This document shows, in pieces, positions 50,757 to 59,234 of a DNA stretch of 64,000 nucleotides. Source of the DNA: JAHIGH01 sp964564035. Its GTDB lineage: Bacteria; Patescibacteriota; Microgenomatia; Levybacterales; UBA12049. The notes under the pieces were generated by a model. It was not told the origin of the DNA. It made no database searches and saw only the letters and a program-made list of their open reading frames with translations. The stretch is from positions 21,879 through 85,878 of the forward strand of contig CAZLZN010000002.1 in NCBI GenBank assembly GCA_964564035.1. The letters are read 5' to 3'. Numbering within the stretch: position 1 is the first letter of the stretch; every line of letters starts with the position of its first letter. Made by a program: the position numbers and the translations under genes.

Positions 50757-51667
50757 AATATCGCGCCTCGTCCAATTATTAAAATACTAGCAAGAATAAG
50801 CGATAAATATATAATATGATCGGTGTTATGAGAAAAAGCCCTGGCAATTTTTTTCCGCTCAATTATAATAGCGTCAATTACAAGTACCAGTATAAACAAA
50901 ATCAGCATAGCATATATAAAATTTTGTGTAAAATTTTCTTTATTAATAATAGGGTCTTGTTTTATCGAAGCAACACCTTGGTTATTTCTGATATCCTGCT
51001 TAACTATAATAGGACTTATCTCGCCCCGCGCAATCAAGCTAACGGTAGGAGTTGGAGAAAGATTTAGCACAGCTATTTCTGTTTCTTTATCATCTTCGGC
51101 ATCTGCATACCTTGTTCCGAACATTTCTACAACAAGCACGGTATCACTTCCCGTCAGCGTACCGGTCGCTATAGCAAATCCCACATCACTATAATCTTTC
51201 GATAACATATTGGCTCTGTGCGTAGGGCTCTCCATCCAGGCTTTTACAACATCCGGCGCAGTAGAATATCCCCGCGCGAGGTTCTCACCTGCATATAAAT
51301 ATTCATAACCCGAATTCAATATAAACGACCACGGCGTTACCCCATCCGGAGCAATATGAGCCCAATAATTTTTAGAAAACATATCTGATGCCTTGTAGGA
51401 CGCAGCTTGGGAAAGATCGGAATCCAGCCTCAACTCAGCCAAGCCATTTTCTTTTCTATATTCATTAGTTATCGATAGTAGTTCGGCAGGCGAAATATTC
51501 GAAGCAATTCCTAGTACTGCCGGGAATTTACTCTGAATTGGATTTAGAAGTGAAAATATAAATATTACGCCGGAAATTGCAAGCACTATAGCGTCTGCAT
51601 GAAGTAGTTTTGCCCTATGATTATTTTTTTCATGAGGTACAAATAAGTGCTTCAGAAGTCTTTTCAT
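50753..51667 (-). CDS. membrane-anchored CAP (SCP/PR1-like) domain protein
   Basis: This 304-residue protein has an N-terminal membrane helix (about 26-45), then a CAP domain at 70-190 with NEYRKENGLAEL, YWAHIAPDGVTPW, YAGENLARGY and AWMESPTHRANMLSKDYSDVGFA, including the typical His and Glu residues. A linker and two C-terminal helices follow. CAP domains are secreted proteins with varied, often unknown function in bacteria. A TATACT box ends six bases before the ATG, predicting a leaderless mRNA. Confidence 0.87.
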   Translation of the reverse strand: MKRLLKHLFVPHEKNNHRAKLLHADAIVLAISGVIFIFSLLNPIQSKFPAVLGIASNISPAELLSITNEYRKENGLAELRLDSDLSQAASYKASDMFSKNYWAHIAPDGVTPWSFILNSGYEYLYAGENLARGYSTAPDVVKAWMESPTHRANMLSKDYSDVGFAIATGTLTGSDTVLVVEMFGTRYADAEDDKETEIAVLNLSPTPTVSLIARGEISPIIVKQDIRNNQGVASIKQDPIINKENFTQNFIYAMLILFILVLVIDAIIIERKKIARAFSHNTDHIIYLSLILASILIIGRGAIL

Positions 51668-51673
51668 ATATAA

Positions 51674-51679
51674 AGTATA
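51674..51679 (-). promoter_or_regulatory. -10 box placed for a leaderless CAP-domain mRNA
   Basis: TATACT is followed by TTATAT (six bases) and the ATG. A second, more upstream TATAAT lies five bases before it on the same strand; that one would give a leader of about four bases. The promoter sits in the 66-base gap after tsaB. Confidence 0.5.
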
Positions 51680-51733
51680 TTATAAAAAAAGTCCGGGTAT
51701 CAAGTATGAACAATCCGTACAACAGGCCTGGAT

Positions 51734-52057
51734 TTATATAGCGTTATATATCGGGGCTTCTATCTCTCCAGCTTTTTTATCATTTATAGGTATACCCAAC
51801 AGGACTCCGAGGGCATTGGCAATTGTCAGTCCGACACGGATTCCGGTGTAAGAACCTGGCCCTCTATTCACACTAATTTTATCAATTTCCTGTATTTTTA
51901 TATTTGCCTCCCGCAATAGATCATTTATCATTCCCAATAAGACCTGCGCCTTATCCCTCCCGCTTTGCTTGCGCTTGGTTTCCCGCGCGCTTCCCGCATC
52001 CAGTCGTGTCTCTATGTATTCACTGCTTGTTGTATCAATATAAAGAATATTGCTCAT
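51734..52057 (-). CDS. tsaB: one-domain TsaB (t6A biosynthesis)
   Basis: TsaB is a scaffold that activates TsaD when t6A is made at tRNA position 37. From ATG 52057 (MSNILYIDTTSSEY) it has 107 residues and shows the N-terminal ASKHA half: ILYIDTT, then ISVNRGPGSYTGIRVGLTIANALG, the family signature. Typical TsaB has a second domain and about 230 residues, so this protein is half-length with a natural stop. A good Shine-Dalgarno sequence (GGCGGTGAG) precedes the ATG, which overlaps the tsaC stop. The longer frame to 52105 is less likely. Confidence 0.85.
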   Translation of the reverse strand: MSNILYIDTTSSEYIETRLDAGSARETKRKQSGRDKAQVLLGMINDLLREANIKIQEIDKISVNRGPGSYTGIRVGLTIANALGVLLGIPINDKKAGEIEAPIYNAI

Positions 52058-52635
52058 AATCTCACCGCCCCGTATCTCAAAATTTTCCAGGGCTCGCTTG
52101 TGCAATTAATAACAGTAGATGCCAATGAGCTTGAATTAATTTCTTTATCTCCCTCCAATACAAAATCAACAGATTTTAAAAGCTTTTCATCAATATCTTT
52201 TATGCTAAAAGGAGTCTTGCCTCCTGCAAAATTTGCTGACGGGCCCAGTATAGGCACTCCTACTTCGGAGATTATCCAAAGAAGATTCTCATTTTTTGGA
52301 GCTCTGACCCCCAAACTGCTTCCTCCCCCTCGGACTTTATCGGGTACTCTCTCTACTATGCAATTAAGCACTATAGTTAGACCGCCCGGCCAATATTTAT
52401 CTGCAAGTTCCTTTCTGGCTCTATCAGGGACCGCCTCCAGATACTGCTGTGCCATATTGAGATCAGCAACAAGCACAGGAAATGCTTTTCCATCCGGTCT
52501 TTTGCGAATCCTGATCAGTCTCTCTATCGCTTTTTCATCATCCATCCTGCAGCCGATTCCATAAGCGGTATCGGTCGGAAAAATAACAATCCCCCCTCCT
52601 TTTAAAACTTCAATACATTTATTTATTTGCCCCAT
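52054..52635 (-). CDS. tsaC: threonylcarbamoyl-AMP synthase
   Basis: It makes threonylcarbamoyl-AMP for t6A. From ATG 52635 (MGQINKCIEVLKGGG) it has 193 residues with IVIFPTDTAYGIGC near 16-29, KRPDGKAFPVLVAD near 45-58, WPGGLTIVL near 87-95, and a final LGVRAPK and GPSANFAGGKTP near 118-150. An ATG at 52665 would add ten residues but overlaps the preceding gene in another frame; the chosen start is four bases after that gene. It is coupled to tsaB by ATGA. Confidence 0.9.
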   Translation of the reverse strand: MGQINKCIEVLKGGGIVIFPTDTAYGIGCRMDDEKAIERLIRIRKRPDGKAFPVLVADLNMAQQYLEAVPDRARKELADKYWPGGLTIVLNCIVERVPDKVRGGGSSLGVRAPKNENLLWIISEVGVPILGPSANFAGGKTPFSIKDIDEKLLKSVDFVLEGDKEINSSSLASTVINCTSEPWKILRYGAVRL

Positions 52636-52639
52636 GCTT

Positions 52640-53062
52640 TTATTGCTTCTTGCTGTATAAATCATTTTTAATGTTAAATATAAATCTTCTAGTCTTTGCA
52701 ATTGCCCCTTTGCCCCCATAGGAACCTGAAAATTCTTGAATCAAAACTGCAGAACTTTTAAATAACGCCTTATGCGCGATTCCATATTGGTCGTTGCCGA
52801 AGCTCTTTCTATTAACAAAAGCAAGATAACTACCCTCAGTAACCGATAATTCCTGATTAGTTAATCTTTGCTCCCTTGAGTTACCAACAGCAATGCTATT
52901 TATTACCTGATCATAATAATCGCATAAATCGCTTAGTGCATGAGACCACGCGGATTGAGGATGCCTCCTATCTGCATCTTTAAAATAATCTTTAAAATTT
53001 TCTTGCGCTTTCCCTAAACTTTCTTTTGGATCCTTATCTTTGCCTCTTCTATCTTCTACCAT
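52640..53062 (-). CDS. hypothetical protein inserted in the t6A gene cluster
   Basis: I do not recognise this 140-residue protein. It is soluble, predominantly helical, with a charged N-terminus rich in Lys, Asp and Glu and a central WSHALSDLCDYYDQVI helix. A glycine-rich segment (SGSYGGKG) precedes a basic, aromatic end. It lies between tsaE and tsaC with at most a base or two of spacing, so it is cotranscribed with them. A four-helix-type fold is plausible. I start at ATG 53062; a TTG at 53071 would overlap tsaE. Confidence 0.55.
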   Translation of the reverse strand: MVEDRRGKDKDPKESLGKAQENFKDYFKDADRRHPQSAWSHALSDLCDYYDQVINSIAVGNSREQRLTNQELSVTEGSYLAFVNRKSFGNDQYGIAHKALFKSSAVLIQEFSGSYGGKGAIAKTRRFIFNIKNDLYSKKQ

Positions 53063-53063
53063 A

Positions 53064-53495
53064 TTATTCAAATATTATTTTTCGTGATGTTTCACTTATA
53101 TATTTAAATTTAATTTTTAAATAATTTTCTTCGATCTTCCCGATCTTCTCCGGCCATTCAATCACAACGATATTTTTTTCATCACTAAGTATATCCCCGA
53201 TGCCCAGTTCATTCAGGTCGCATTCTTTTTCTATTCTGTAAAGATCAATATGATAAAACCTCCTGAATTTACCCGAATTTATCTTATAAGACCTGACTAT
53301 TATAAATGTAGGAGATATTATTTTAGATTTTATACCAAGCGCCTTCGCGAATCCCTGCGTAAAAGTAGTCTTACCGGAACCCAAATCTCCATACAGCGCG
53401 AAAATTCTTGTCTGACCAAGAACTGACACTATTTTTTCTCCGATTTTACGTGTTTCTTCAAATGACTTTGTTAGATATTCGTCTTTCAGCATCAA
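53064..53495 (-). CDS. tsaE: tRNA threonylcarbamoyladenosine ATPase TsaE
   Basis: TsaE is the ATPase that resets the TsaB-TsaD complex. The 143-residue protein has the P-loop ALYGDLGSGKTTFTQG near 34-49, SPTFIIVRSY near 60-69, YHIDLYRI near 80-87, and IVVIEWPEKIG near 108-118, all family hallmarks. It starts two bases after the lamin-tail gene stop. TsaD itself is not in this window. Confidence 0.94.
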   Translation of the reverse strand: MMLKDEYLTKSFEETRKIGEKIVSVLGQTRIFALYGDLGSGKTTFTQGFAKALGIKSKIISPTFIIVRSYKINSGKFRRFYHIDLYRIEKECDLNELGIGDILSDEKNIVVIEWPEKIGKIEENYLKIKFKYISETSRKIIFE

Positions 53496-53496
53496 C

Positions 53497-54408
53497 TTAA
53501 TTATTCTCTTTTTGTTTTCGAATTCTCAAGGCCAATATTATAGCACAAACGACTAAAAGCATAGACCCTCCTGCAAAATACATTATATTATTATCCTGCG
53601 ATTTTGATCCGGTTACTCCTTTGACTTTTATTGCTTGAGAATTACGTTTTAACTCTTTTTTCTGGATTTCTAACGTTTTGGATCCGAGAACAGCCGTAGG
53701 TAAATTTCTATTTTTGGCAGATAAACTGGATTCTTCGTTTTTATCAATATTATACTCGCTGATTTTATTAACTTTTTCATTTTTTTCCGGCATCTGATAA
53801 TTGACCTGATCTTCGGCATTAAATTTAATTGTAGGCACTTTAGAAGGCGTTGGTGTTTTTGTAAGAGTTGGGTTTTTAGTAGGCGTGGGTATTTTTGTTG
53901 GGGTAGGTGTATTGCTTGGCGTCGGAGTATTCGTAGGAACAGGCGTATTAGTTGGAATTGTTGTTGACGAATTATTGGAAGACCCCCTGGATGGCGAACC
54001 GAAAACTACCCATTCGGGAATGCCATCCTCTTTTCTGCCTATAGAATATCCGTCCGTGATGCTGCCGCTATAACTGTAACTGTCTATCAGGACTTCATTA
54101 GCAAATAGCCTTATTGTATCTTCGCTCGCTTTGTTCAAATTAAACTTTGTACTCTCAAATACAATATAACCCTTCGCGCCTGTCATACTCTTATCCGGTA
54201 TTACGTATTTCTCACTGCCCCCGCTGTCATCAATAACCCACCCCGATATATCGATATCACTATCTGTTGGATTATATAGCTCGACCCACTGACTATTCCC
54301 GTCTCCGACAAAAAACTCATTTATAACAATATTATCAACTGCCAATGCTTCTTGTTTGTTTAAGAATAAAAATAAAATCGTAATACTTACTAAAATCTTG
54401 ATAATCAT
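53497..54408 (-). CDS. secreted lamin-tail domain protein with Thr-Pro linker and C-terminal anchor
   Basis: A signal peptide (1-23) leads to a lamin-tail (LTD) domain at about 27-140: IVINEFFVGDGNSQWVELYNP and DISGWVIDD are typical. A linker with repeated (P)TxTPTP/TPTK units spans about 150-195, followed by a charged region and a C-terminal membrane helix with a basic tail (about 277-303) that resembles a wall/membrane anchor. There is no LPXTG. LTD proteins of bacteria are usually surface-exposed and of unknown function. It overlaps the RDD gene by four bases. Confidence 0.85.
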   Translation of the reverse strand: MIIKILVSITILFLFLNKQEALAVDNIVINEFFVGDGNSQWVELYNPTDSDIDISGWVIDDSGGSEKYVIPDKSMTGAKGYIVFESTKFNLNKASEDTIRLFANEVLIDSYSYSGSITDGYSIGRKEDGIPEWVVFGSPSRGSSNNSSTTIPTNTPVPTNTPTPSNTPTPTKIPTPTKNPTLTKTPTPSKVPTIKFNAEDQVNYQMPEKNEKVNKISEYNIDKNEESSLSAKNRNLPTAVLGSKTLEIQKKELKRNSQAIKVKGVTGSKSQDNNIMYFAGGSMLLVVCAIILALRIRKQKENN

Positions 54409-55475
54409 TTTATTGTTATTGTTTTAAATATCTCTTCAGCCTCCTCTATATACTTTTCGTACTCATCTTCATAGCCCGCATATGTAAACACGTAAGCAAA
54501 CTCATTTGAAAAGCTTATAACACTCATCAGCGTTAAGCTCATTCCGTCGGATTGCTCTTTGGCTATAAACCTGTAAAAAGTTCGGTTATTTATATTTAAA
54601 CTGCTCTGCTCAATTATTTTCCCTTTTTTTGATATATCCAAATATTCTTGAGCGTTTATTTGCTCCCGATTCGCCGTAGAACGTGCAGGTACAGGCTTTG
54701 CGATTTTAATAAGCGCCTTTTTTGATCTTATGAATAAAACAGCCTGTTGATTAGGATCATCAATGCCTCCCACTTTTACCCAGTTATCAGGATAAACCAA
54801 ATTGATGCCGTAGTCCGGATCTATATAGTTTTCTTTATCGGGTTTGGATTGCGCAAGGTTTGATATTTCTTGATGAATTAAGGCAGGTATTCTATTGGCA
54901 AATTGCAGTTCCGGCAATAAATTAAAAACAATGAATCTGAAAACCAAAAAAACAGAGACGCTAATAAATATAAACAGTATTGTTTCAGAAATTATTAAGA
55001 TCACATTTTTAACCGGATACGATTTTCTGATTTTTTTATAATTTTGATCTGTAGTAACAGTACGGGATATAAGATCATGAATGCCTGCCGGATAACCTGA
55101 TGTTAAATAACTAAAAATATCAATCGGCAAAAATCGGACAATGCTGCGTACAAATACTTTAAGCATTGAGGGACTGCGGCTTTTTATATCAACGACTTTA
55201 GTTGACGTAAAATACTTGCCCGGAGTTTTTGCGGTCAAAAATTCAAACAAGAAATAATATAAAAAATAGTAAATTAATAGACTTACTGCTAAATAATTGA
55301 TCTGAGGAATAAGTTTAAATATAAAAATTAATAAATACAAAACGAATATAAATGAAAATAAAACAATAAACGTATCTATTAAAAAATTGAGGTATCTTTT
55401 ATTTATTGAAGCAAAATTTGGTGCGGGCTCTGCCGACAATTCTTCATCACTGATCTTACCATTAAACTCTTCCAT
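54405..55475 (-). CDS. RDD-family membrane protein with extracytoplasmic C-terminal domain
   Basis: The first 115 residues carry the RDD domain: RYLNFLIDTFIVLF near 26-39 with Arg and Asp, and PGKYFTSTKVVDIKS near 86. A third membrane helix (about 158-182) leads to an extracytoplasmic domain of about 170 residues with DYGINLVYPDNWVKVG, resembling PsbP-like lipoprotein folds. Promoter TTGACA-17-AATAAT is placed six bases before the ATG. Function is unknown; it lies among envelope genes. Confidence 0.8.
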   Translation of the reverse strand: MEEFNGKISDEELSAEPAPNFASINKRYLNFLIDTFIVLFSFIFVLYLLIFIFKLIPQINYLAVSLLIYYFLYYFLFEFLTAKTPGKYFTSTKVVDIKSRSPSMLKVFVRSIVRFLPIDIFSYLTSGYPAGIHDLISRTVTTDQNYKKIRKSYPVKNVILIISETILFIFISVSVFLVFRFIVFNLLPELQFANRIPALIHQEISNLAQSKPDKENYIDPDYGINLVYPDNWVKVGGIDDPNQQAVLFIRSKKALIKIAKPVPARSTANREQINAQEYLDISKKGKIIEQSSLNINNRTFYRFIAKEQSDGMSLTLMSVISFSNEFAYVFTYAGYEDEYEKYIEEAEEIFKTITIK

Positions 55476-55481
55476 TAATTA

Positions 55482-55510
55482 ATTATTGATTAACGAAAAT
55501 CTAGTGTCAA
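55482..55510 (-). promoter_or_regulatory. sigma70-type promoter placed for leaderless RDD-protein mRNA
   Basis: TTGACA (55505-55510) and AATAAT (55482-55487) are separated by exactly 17 bases, and six bases (TAATTA) remain before the ATG at 55475. This is one of the clearest cases where the full promoter shows that transcription starts at the start codon. Confidence 0.7.
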
Positions 55511-55535
55511 GAAGAATTTATTAATTAATAGTAGA

Positions 55536-56297
55536 CTACACCCTCAGCTTCCATCCGGAACTGAACATTTTCCACACTATGGCAAAAAGAACAATCGAGG
55601 TTACAATTATCAAAATTATACCAAAAGCTATATTTGTCTCATGGTATCCTGTCATAGAATACCTGGCTCCGTCGATAAAATAAAATAACGGATTTAAATA
55701 TGCAACAGACTGCAAATATGGCGGAAGCATATTAACAGAATTAAACATCCCTCCGACAAATGACAGCGGCATTAGAATAAAAGTACCGGGAAGTGATAAT
55801 TGTTCAAAATTTTCCGAAGCAAGCCCTACTATCACACCCAACAGCCCGAATATAAAAGAAACTCCAATTATATAAAATAAAAATAACGGCAGATTTTGAA
55901 TAGTCAAAGCACTAAATACAAGCCCGATAGCCAAAATCCCGACCCCGATTATAAATGCCCGGGCGACCGCTCCTGCCAGGTAGCCTGTTATCATTTCCGC
56001 GTGAGACAAAGGAGCGACAAGCATCTCCTCAATGCTTCTGATAAATCTTTGAAAATAAACTGAAGAAGACGAATGCGTAAAAGCAGCCGTAATCACATTC
56101 ATCATAAGAATTCCCGGTAAAACAAATTCAATATATTTAATTCCTTCAATAGTATTTATACGGCTTCCGAGAATTGAACCGAAAACAAAAATAAACAAAA
56201 CAGCACTAATCCATGGCGTCACGAGTGTTTGGATCGCGACTCTCATGAATCTCTGTATCTCCTGTTTAACTAATGTATATAATCCTATCCAATTCAT
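55536..56297 (-). CDS. ABC-2 type exporter, membrane subunit
   Basis: This 253-residue protein has six membrane helices and ABC-2 features: FIRSIEEMLVAPLSHAEM near 84-101 (the conserved cytoplasmic loop), GMFNSVNMLPPYLQSVAYLNPLFYF near 185-209, and a G-rich first periplasmic loop. It follows the ATPase gene by 25 bases and forms an exporter with it, similar to the NodIJ/DrrAB group. Its substrate is unknown. Confidence 0.88.
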   Translation of the reverse strand: MNWIGLYTLVKQEIQRFMRVAIQTLVTPWISAVLFIFVFGSILGSRINTIEGIKYIEFVLPGILMMNVITAAFTHSSSSVYFQRFIRSIEEMLVAPLSHAEMITGYLAGAVARAFIIGVGILAIGLVFSALTIQNLPLFLFYIIGVSFIFGLLGVIVGLASENFEQLSLPGTFILMPLSFVGGMFNSVNMLPPYLQSVAYLNPLFYFIDGARYSMTGYHETNIAFGIILIIVTSIVLFAIVWKMFSSGWKLRV

Positions 56298-56322
56298 AAT
56301 ATTCTATTCTAACCCCTAAACC

Positions 56323-57036
56323 CTAATCACTAGTCAGCTTGAGATATGTCTCCTCAAGTCTGCCTTTCTTCATAAATGAAGTTTTATCTCCAACCTTTAC
56401 TATTTTCCCTTTATTTATAATCGCGATTCGGTTTGCAAGCGCTTCAACCTCTTCGAGATAATGTGTGGTCAAAAAAATTGTTTTACCTGCTTTATTTAAA
56501 TCCCGTAAGTGCTGCCAAAGCTCAAGCCTCAGATTGACGTCAACACCCGCTGTCGGCTCATCAAGTATCAAAAGCTCAGGATTATGTACCATTGCCCTGG
56601 CAAGCATAACCCGTCTCTTCATTCCGCCCGATAACTGATTAAATTTTTTATCTGCATGTTCTTTCAAATTAAATTGCTCCAGAAGCTCGCCGATTCTTTT
56701 TTTCCTCTCGCTTCCGTTCATCCCATAAAATCCTGCTACATGATCGAGTATAAGCGTCACCTTGCCGAAAGCGTCAGTATTGAATTCCTGAGGCGACAAG
56801 CCTATTAGCTTTCTGGCTTCTCTATAATCGCTGACAACATCTCTCCCGAATACTTTTATTGATCCGCTCTCCATCCTCGCTATACCGGTGATCAGATGTA
56901 TAGTTGTCGTTTTGCCGGCGCCGTTAGGACCGAGGAACGAAAAAAATTCACCCTTTTCTACATCCAGCGATAATCCGTCAATAGCCGTATTTTTACCATA
57001 ATGCTTGACTAGATTTTTAATTTCCAAAGCTTTCAT
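56323..57036 (-). CDS. ABC transporter ATP-binding protein
   Basis: This 237-residue ATPase has Walker A GPNGAGKTT near 36-44, the signature LSGGMKRR near 140-147, Walker B LLILDEPTAGVD near 158-169 and TTHYLEE with the switch His near 196. It is similar to DrrA/NodI ATPases and lacks the extended C-terminus of the other ATPase in the window. An extended -10 box TGGTATAAT ends eight bases before the ATG, so it begins a transcription unit with the permease. Confidence 0.92.
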   Translation of the reverse strand: MKALEIKNLVKHYGKNTAIDGLSLDVEKGEFFSFLGPNGAGKTTTIHLITGIARMESGSIKVFGRDVVSDYREARKLIGLSPQEFNTDAFGKVTLILDHVAGFYGMNGSERKKRIGELLEQFNLKEHADKKFNQLSGGMKRRVMLARAMVHNPELLILDEPTAGVDVNLRLELWQHLRDLNKAGKTIFLTTHYLEEVEALANRIAIINKGKIVKVGDKTSFMKKGRLEETYLKLTSD

Positions 57037-57044
57037 AATAAAAT

Positions 57045-57053
57045 ATTATACCA
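57045..57053 (-). promoter_or_regulatory. extended -10 promoter placed for leaderless ABC exporter mRNA
   Basis: TG-G-TATAAT is followed by eight bases and the ATG of the ATPase gene. The promoter lies in the 45-base gap after the coiled-coil hydrolase, indicating that the exporter can be expressed separately from ftsEX. Confidence 0.55.
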
Positions 57054-57081
57054 GAACATTCATCACAATAGTATTAGTTAA

Positions 57082-58344
57082 TTAGCCGTTCAGCCATCCA
57101 TATTGAAATATCTGAGCTGTTGAGTAATAATCGCTGAACCTGAGATCCGGCCCGTTCCATGGATCATTCATTATATAATCACCATTTTGACCGCTTTTAA
57201 GCACCAGAAAATGAGTACCTACGCTATTGGAACTTGTAGTGACACCCACAATTACCGGCTGTCCGGAGGCAAGCCTCGAATCGATTGAGCCGAAATCCCT
57301 CTGCCATATCGAAGAAAACCGGCCTCCCCCCCATGGTATTCGCATTGCCGCCGTAGAAAAAGCATAATAGCTGTTGACCGCGGCGATTCCGGCAGGATCG
57401 ACATTTTCACCGTTCTTCTTTAAAATCATTGCAACTGAAGTAAGTAGACAGCCTACCTCCCAAACCTGGTCTGACGAGGCGCCGATCAAATTCCTCCCCC
57501 ATCTTTCGTCTCTTTGATTATAATACCACCCGTCCGGACTTGCCTGTGCTGGAAGTATCGATCCGCCTGTGCCAACTCTCGCGTTAGCAAATGACTTAAA
57601 AGATGCTACCTGTCGTCTCGCGTCGGATAACATTTTTTGATAATTTTTTTCATCGTTTTTAGTAATAGTCAAAAGCTCCTGTTTGGCATCCATTTCCCGG
57701 TCCAGCTCGCTGTTATATTGTTCCAACTGATCCTGAAGTGCGACAATTTTCTTCTTTTTTGTTTCCAGAATTTCTTTCTGCGCCGCGTAATCCATTTTAG
57801 CCTGCTGTGTATTATAAAGTAGTTTTTTATCATGTTCTTGCACAATTTTTAGGTAGTTTTCTTTTGAAATAAACTCCCGCAAATTACTGGATGCAAGTAG
57901 AATGCGAAGCGGATCAATTTCGCCTGCTTGATAAGTAGCTTTTATACGCGTTAATAATATTTTGGAAACATCATCAAGAGAATTTTCAAGCTTTTTAATT
58001 CTTTTACCTGCAGAATCAATATCAAGTGTTGTTTCGTTAATTTGCTGCTGTACGTTATTAATACGGTATTTAGTAAGCTGAATTTGATTATCCATAACAT
58101 CAATCTGTGATGACAGAGTATCGCCCTGTTTTTTTAATTCATTTACTTTACCTTCAAGTTCCCGAATTTTATCCTGAAGTTTGCTTACTGTTTCATTATT
58201 TGAATCTGACGAACTGCCGGTTGGAGATATTGATGGCTCAATAGTTACCTGCGTACTCGGAGTTTGCGCGAAGATCGCTGTGGGATGCACAAAAAACAAT
58301 AAAACAGATACGAAGAACAATTTGAACGATTTTCTAATGAACAT
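57082..58344 (-). CDS. secreted coiled-coil protein with C39-like cysteine peptidase domain
   Basis: A signal peptide (about 1-26) is followed by two long coiled coils (about 45-130 and 165-250), as in CwlO, EnvC and PcsB, and then a C39-type papain fold (about 270-420). The catalytic set is visible: Cys in EVGCLLTSVAM near 296, His in GTHFLVLKSG near 381 and Asp in YIMNDPWNG near 394. It is downstream of ftsE-ftsX, so it is a strong candidate for the wall-remodelling enzyme they control; related FtsEX partners carry CHAP, NlpC/P60 or LytM domains instead. Its cleavage target is unknown. Confidence 0.85.
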   Translation of the reverse strand: MFIRKSFKLFFVSVLLFFVHPTAIFAQTPSTQVTIEPSISPTGSSSDSNNETVSKLQDKIRELEGKVNELKKQGDTLSSQIDVMDNQIQLTKYRINNVQQQINETTLDIDSAGKRIKKLENSLDDVSKILLTRIKATYQAGEIDPLRILLASSNLREFISKENYLKIVQEHDKKLLYNTQQAKMDYAAQKEILETKKKKIVALQDQLEQYNSELDREMDAKQELLTITKNDEKNYQKMLSDARRQVASFKSFANARVGTGGSILPAQASPDGWYYNQRDERWGRNLIGASSDQVWEVGCLLTSVAMILKKNGENVDPAGIAAVNSYYAFSTAAMRIPWGGGRFSSIWQRDFGSIDSRLASGQPVIVGVTTSSNSVGTHFLVLKSGQNGDYIMNDPWNGPDLRFSDYYSTAQIFQYGWLNG

Positions 58345-58367
58345 ATAAAAATAATTTGATTAAGTAA

Positions 58368-59234
58368 TTATTTTAAATAACGCAGAACAGCTAGCGAGCT
58401 TGCAAACATTCCCAAAAGTATTGCTATGAATAGTTCGGCTGCCAATAGCTGCGCTATGAATAATATGGAAACAGGCAGTATAGGTATATCTGCCAAAAAC
58501 TGCTCCAGATAAGGCAATGAATAATATAATCCTCCGACAGCGATGGCCCATCCCAGAACTGTACCGATTACACCATAAAAAATACCCTCAAGCAGAAACG
58601 GCCATCTGATATACCAGTTTGTGGCACTCAGAAGTTTCATGATTTCAATTTCTTCTCTCTTTTGAGAAATTTTAAAACCTACTATGCTGACAATTATAAA
58701 AATCGATTCTGCGATCAATATAGCGATCAGACCTATTCCGATTATTTTGATCGCGTTAGTCCATTTGGTAAGTGTTGAAACAACATCCTGAGGATATCTG
58801 ACGAGTGACACAATTGAAGAGTTTTTTAATTTATCCGCTATCACAGGCAAGTCTTCAATGCTTTTGGTTGAAATTTCAAGCGACGCCGGTAAAATATCTT
58901 CCGTTACCAGCTCCAGAAGAACGGGGTCATCTTGGTTTTGCTGTCTATATTTTTCCAGAGCTTCTTTCTTGGATACATATTTGCTTTCCGCAATTTGCCC
59001 TGTACGGTCAATTTCACGTTTCAAATTCAGTATTTCATTTTGTCCTGCCTCATCATTAAAAAAAGCTACAACCTCAAGCCTCGACTCAAGGTAATTAACT
59101 ATAATAGATGAACCTAGCGCTATAAAAGCAAATACCGATATCGCGAAAAATGTTAGAGTTGTAATAAATACAGCCGCTAAAGACTGATATGGATTGCGCC
59201 TGATATGTCTCCATGTGGTTTTTACCGATTTCAT
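58368..59234 (-). CDS. ftsX: cell division protein FtsX
   Basis: FtsX is the membrane subunit of FtsEX, which transmits ATP-driven signals to extracytoplasmic wall hydrolases. The 288 residues show an N-terminal RHIRRNPYQSLAAVFITT, helix 1 (about 18-43), a large extracytoplasmic loop (about 44-165) with DILPASLEIS, and three C-terminal helices with EEIEIMKLLSATNWYIRWPFLLEG. Its gene overlaps ftsE by four bases and precedes the coiled-coil C39 protein by 23 bases. Confidence 0.95.
   Translation of the reverse strand: MKSVKTTWRHIRRNPYQSLAAVFITTLTFFAISVFAFIALGSSIIVNYLESRLEVVAFFNDEAGQNEILNLKREIDRTGQIAESKYVSKKEALEKYRQQNQDDPVLLELVTEDILPASLEISTKSIEDLPVIADKLKNSSIVSLVRYPQDVVSTLTKWTNAIKIIGIGLIAILIAESIFIIVSIVGFKISQKREEIEIMKLLSATNWYIRWPFLLEGIFYGVIGTVLGWAIAVGGLYYSLPYLEQFLADIPILPVSILFIAQLLAAELFIAILLGMFASSLAVLRYLK

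Noticed and set aside
52636..52665. tsaC start at the upstream ATG (52665)
   Set aside because: The extra residues lie in a different frame over the end of the preceding gene and look like its shadow. Start at 52635 matches TsaC family length.
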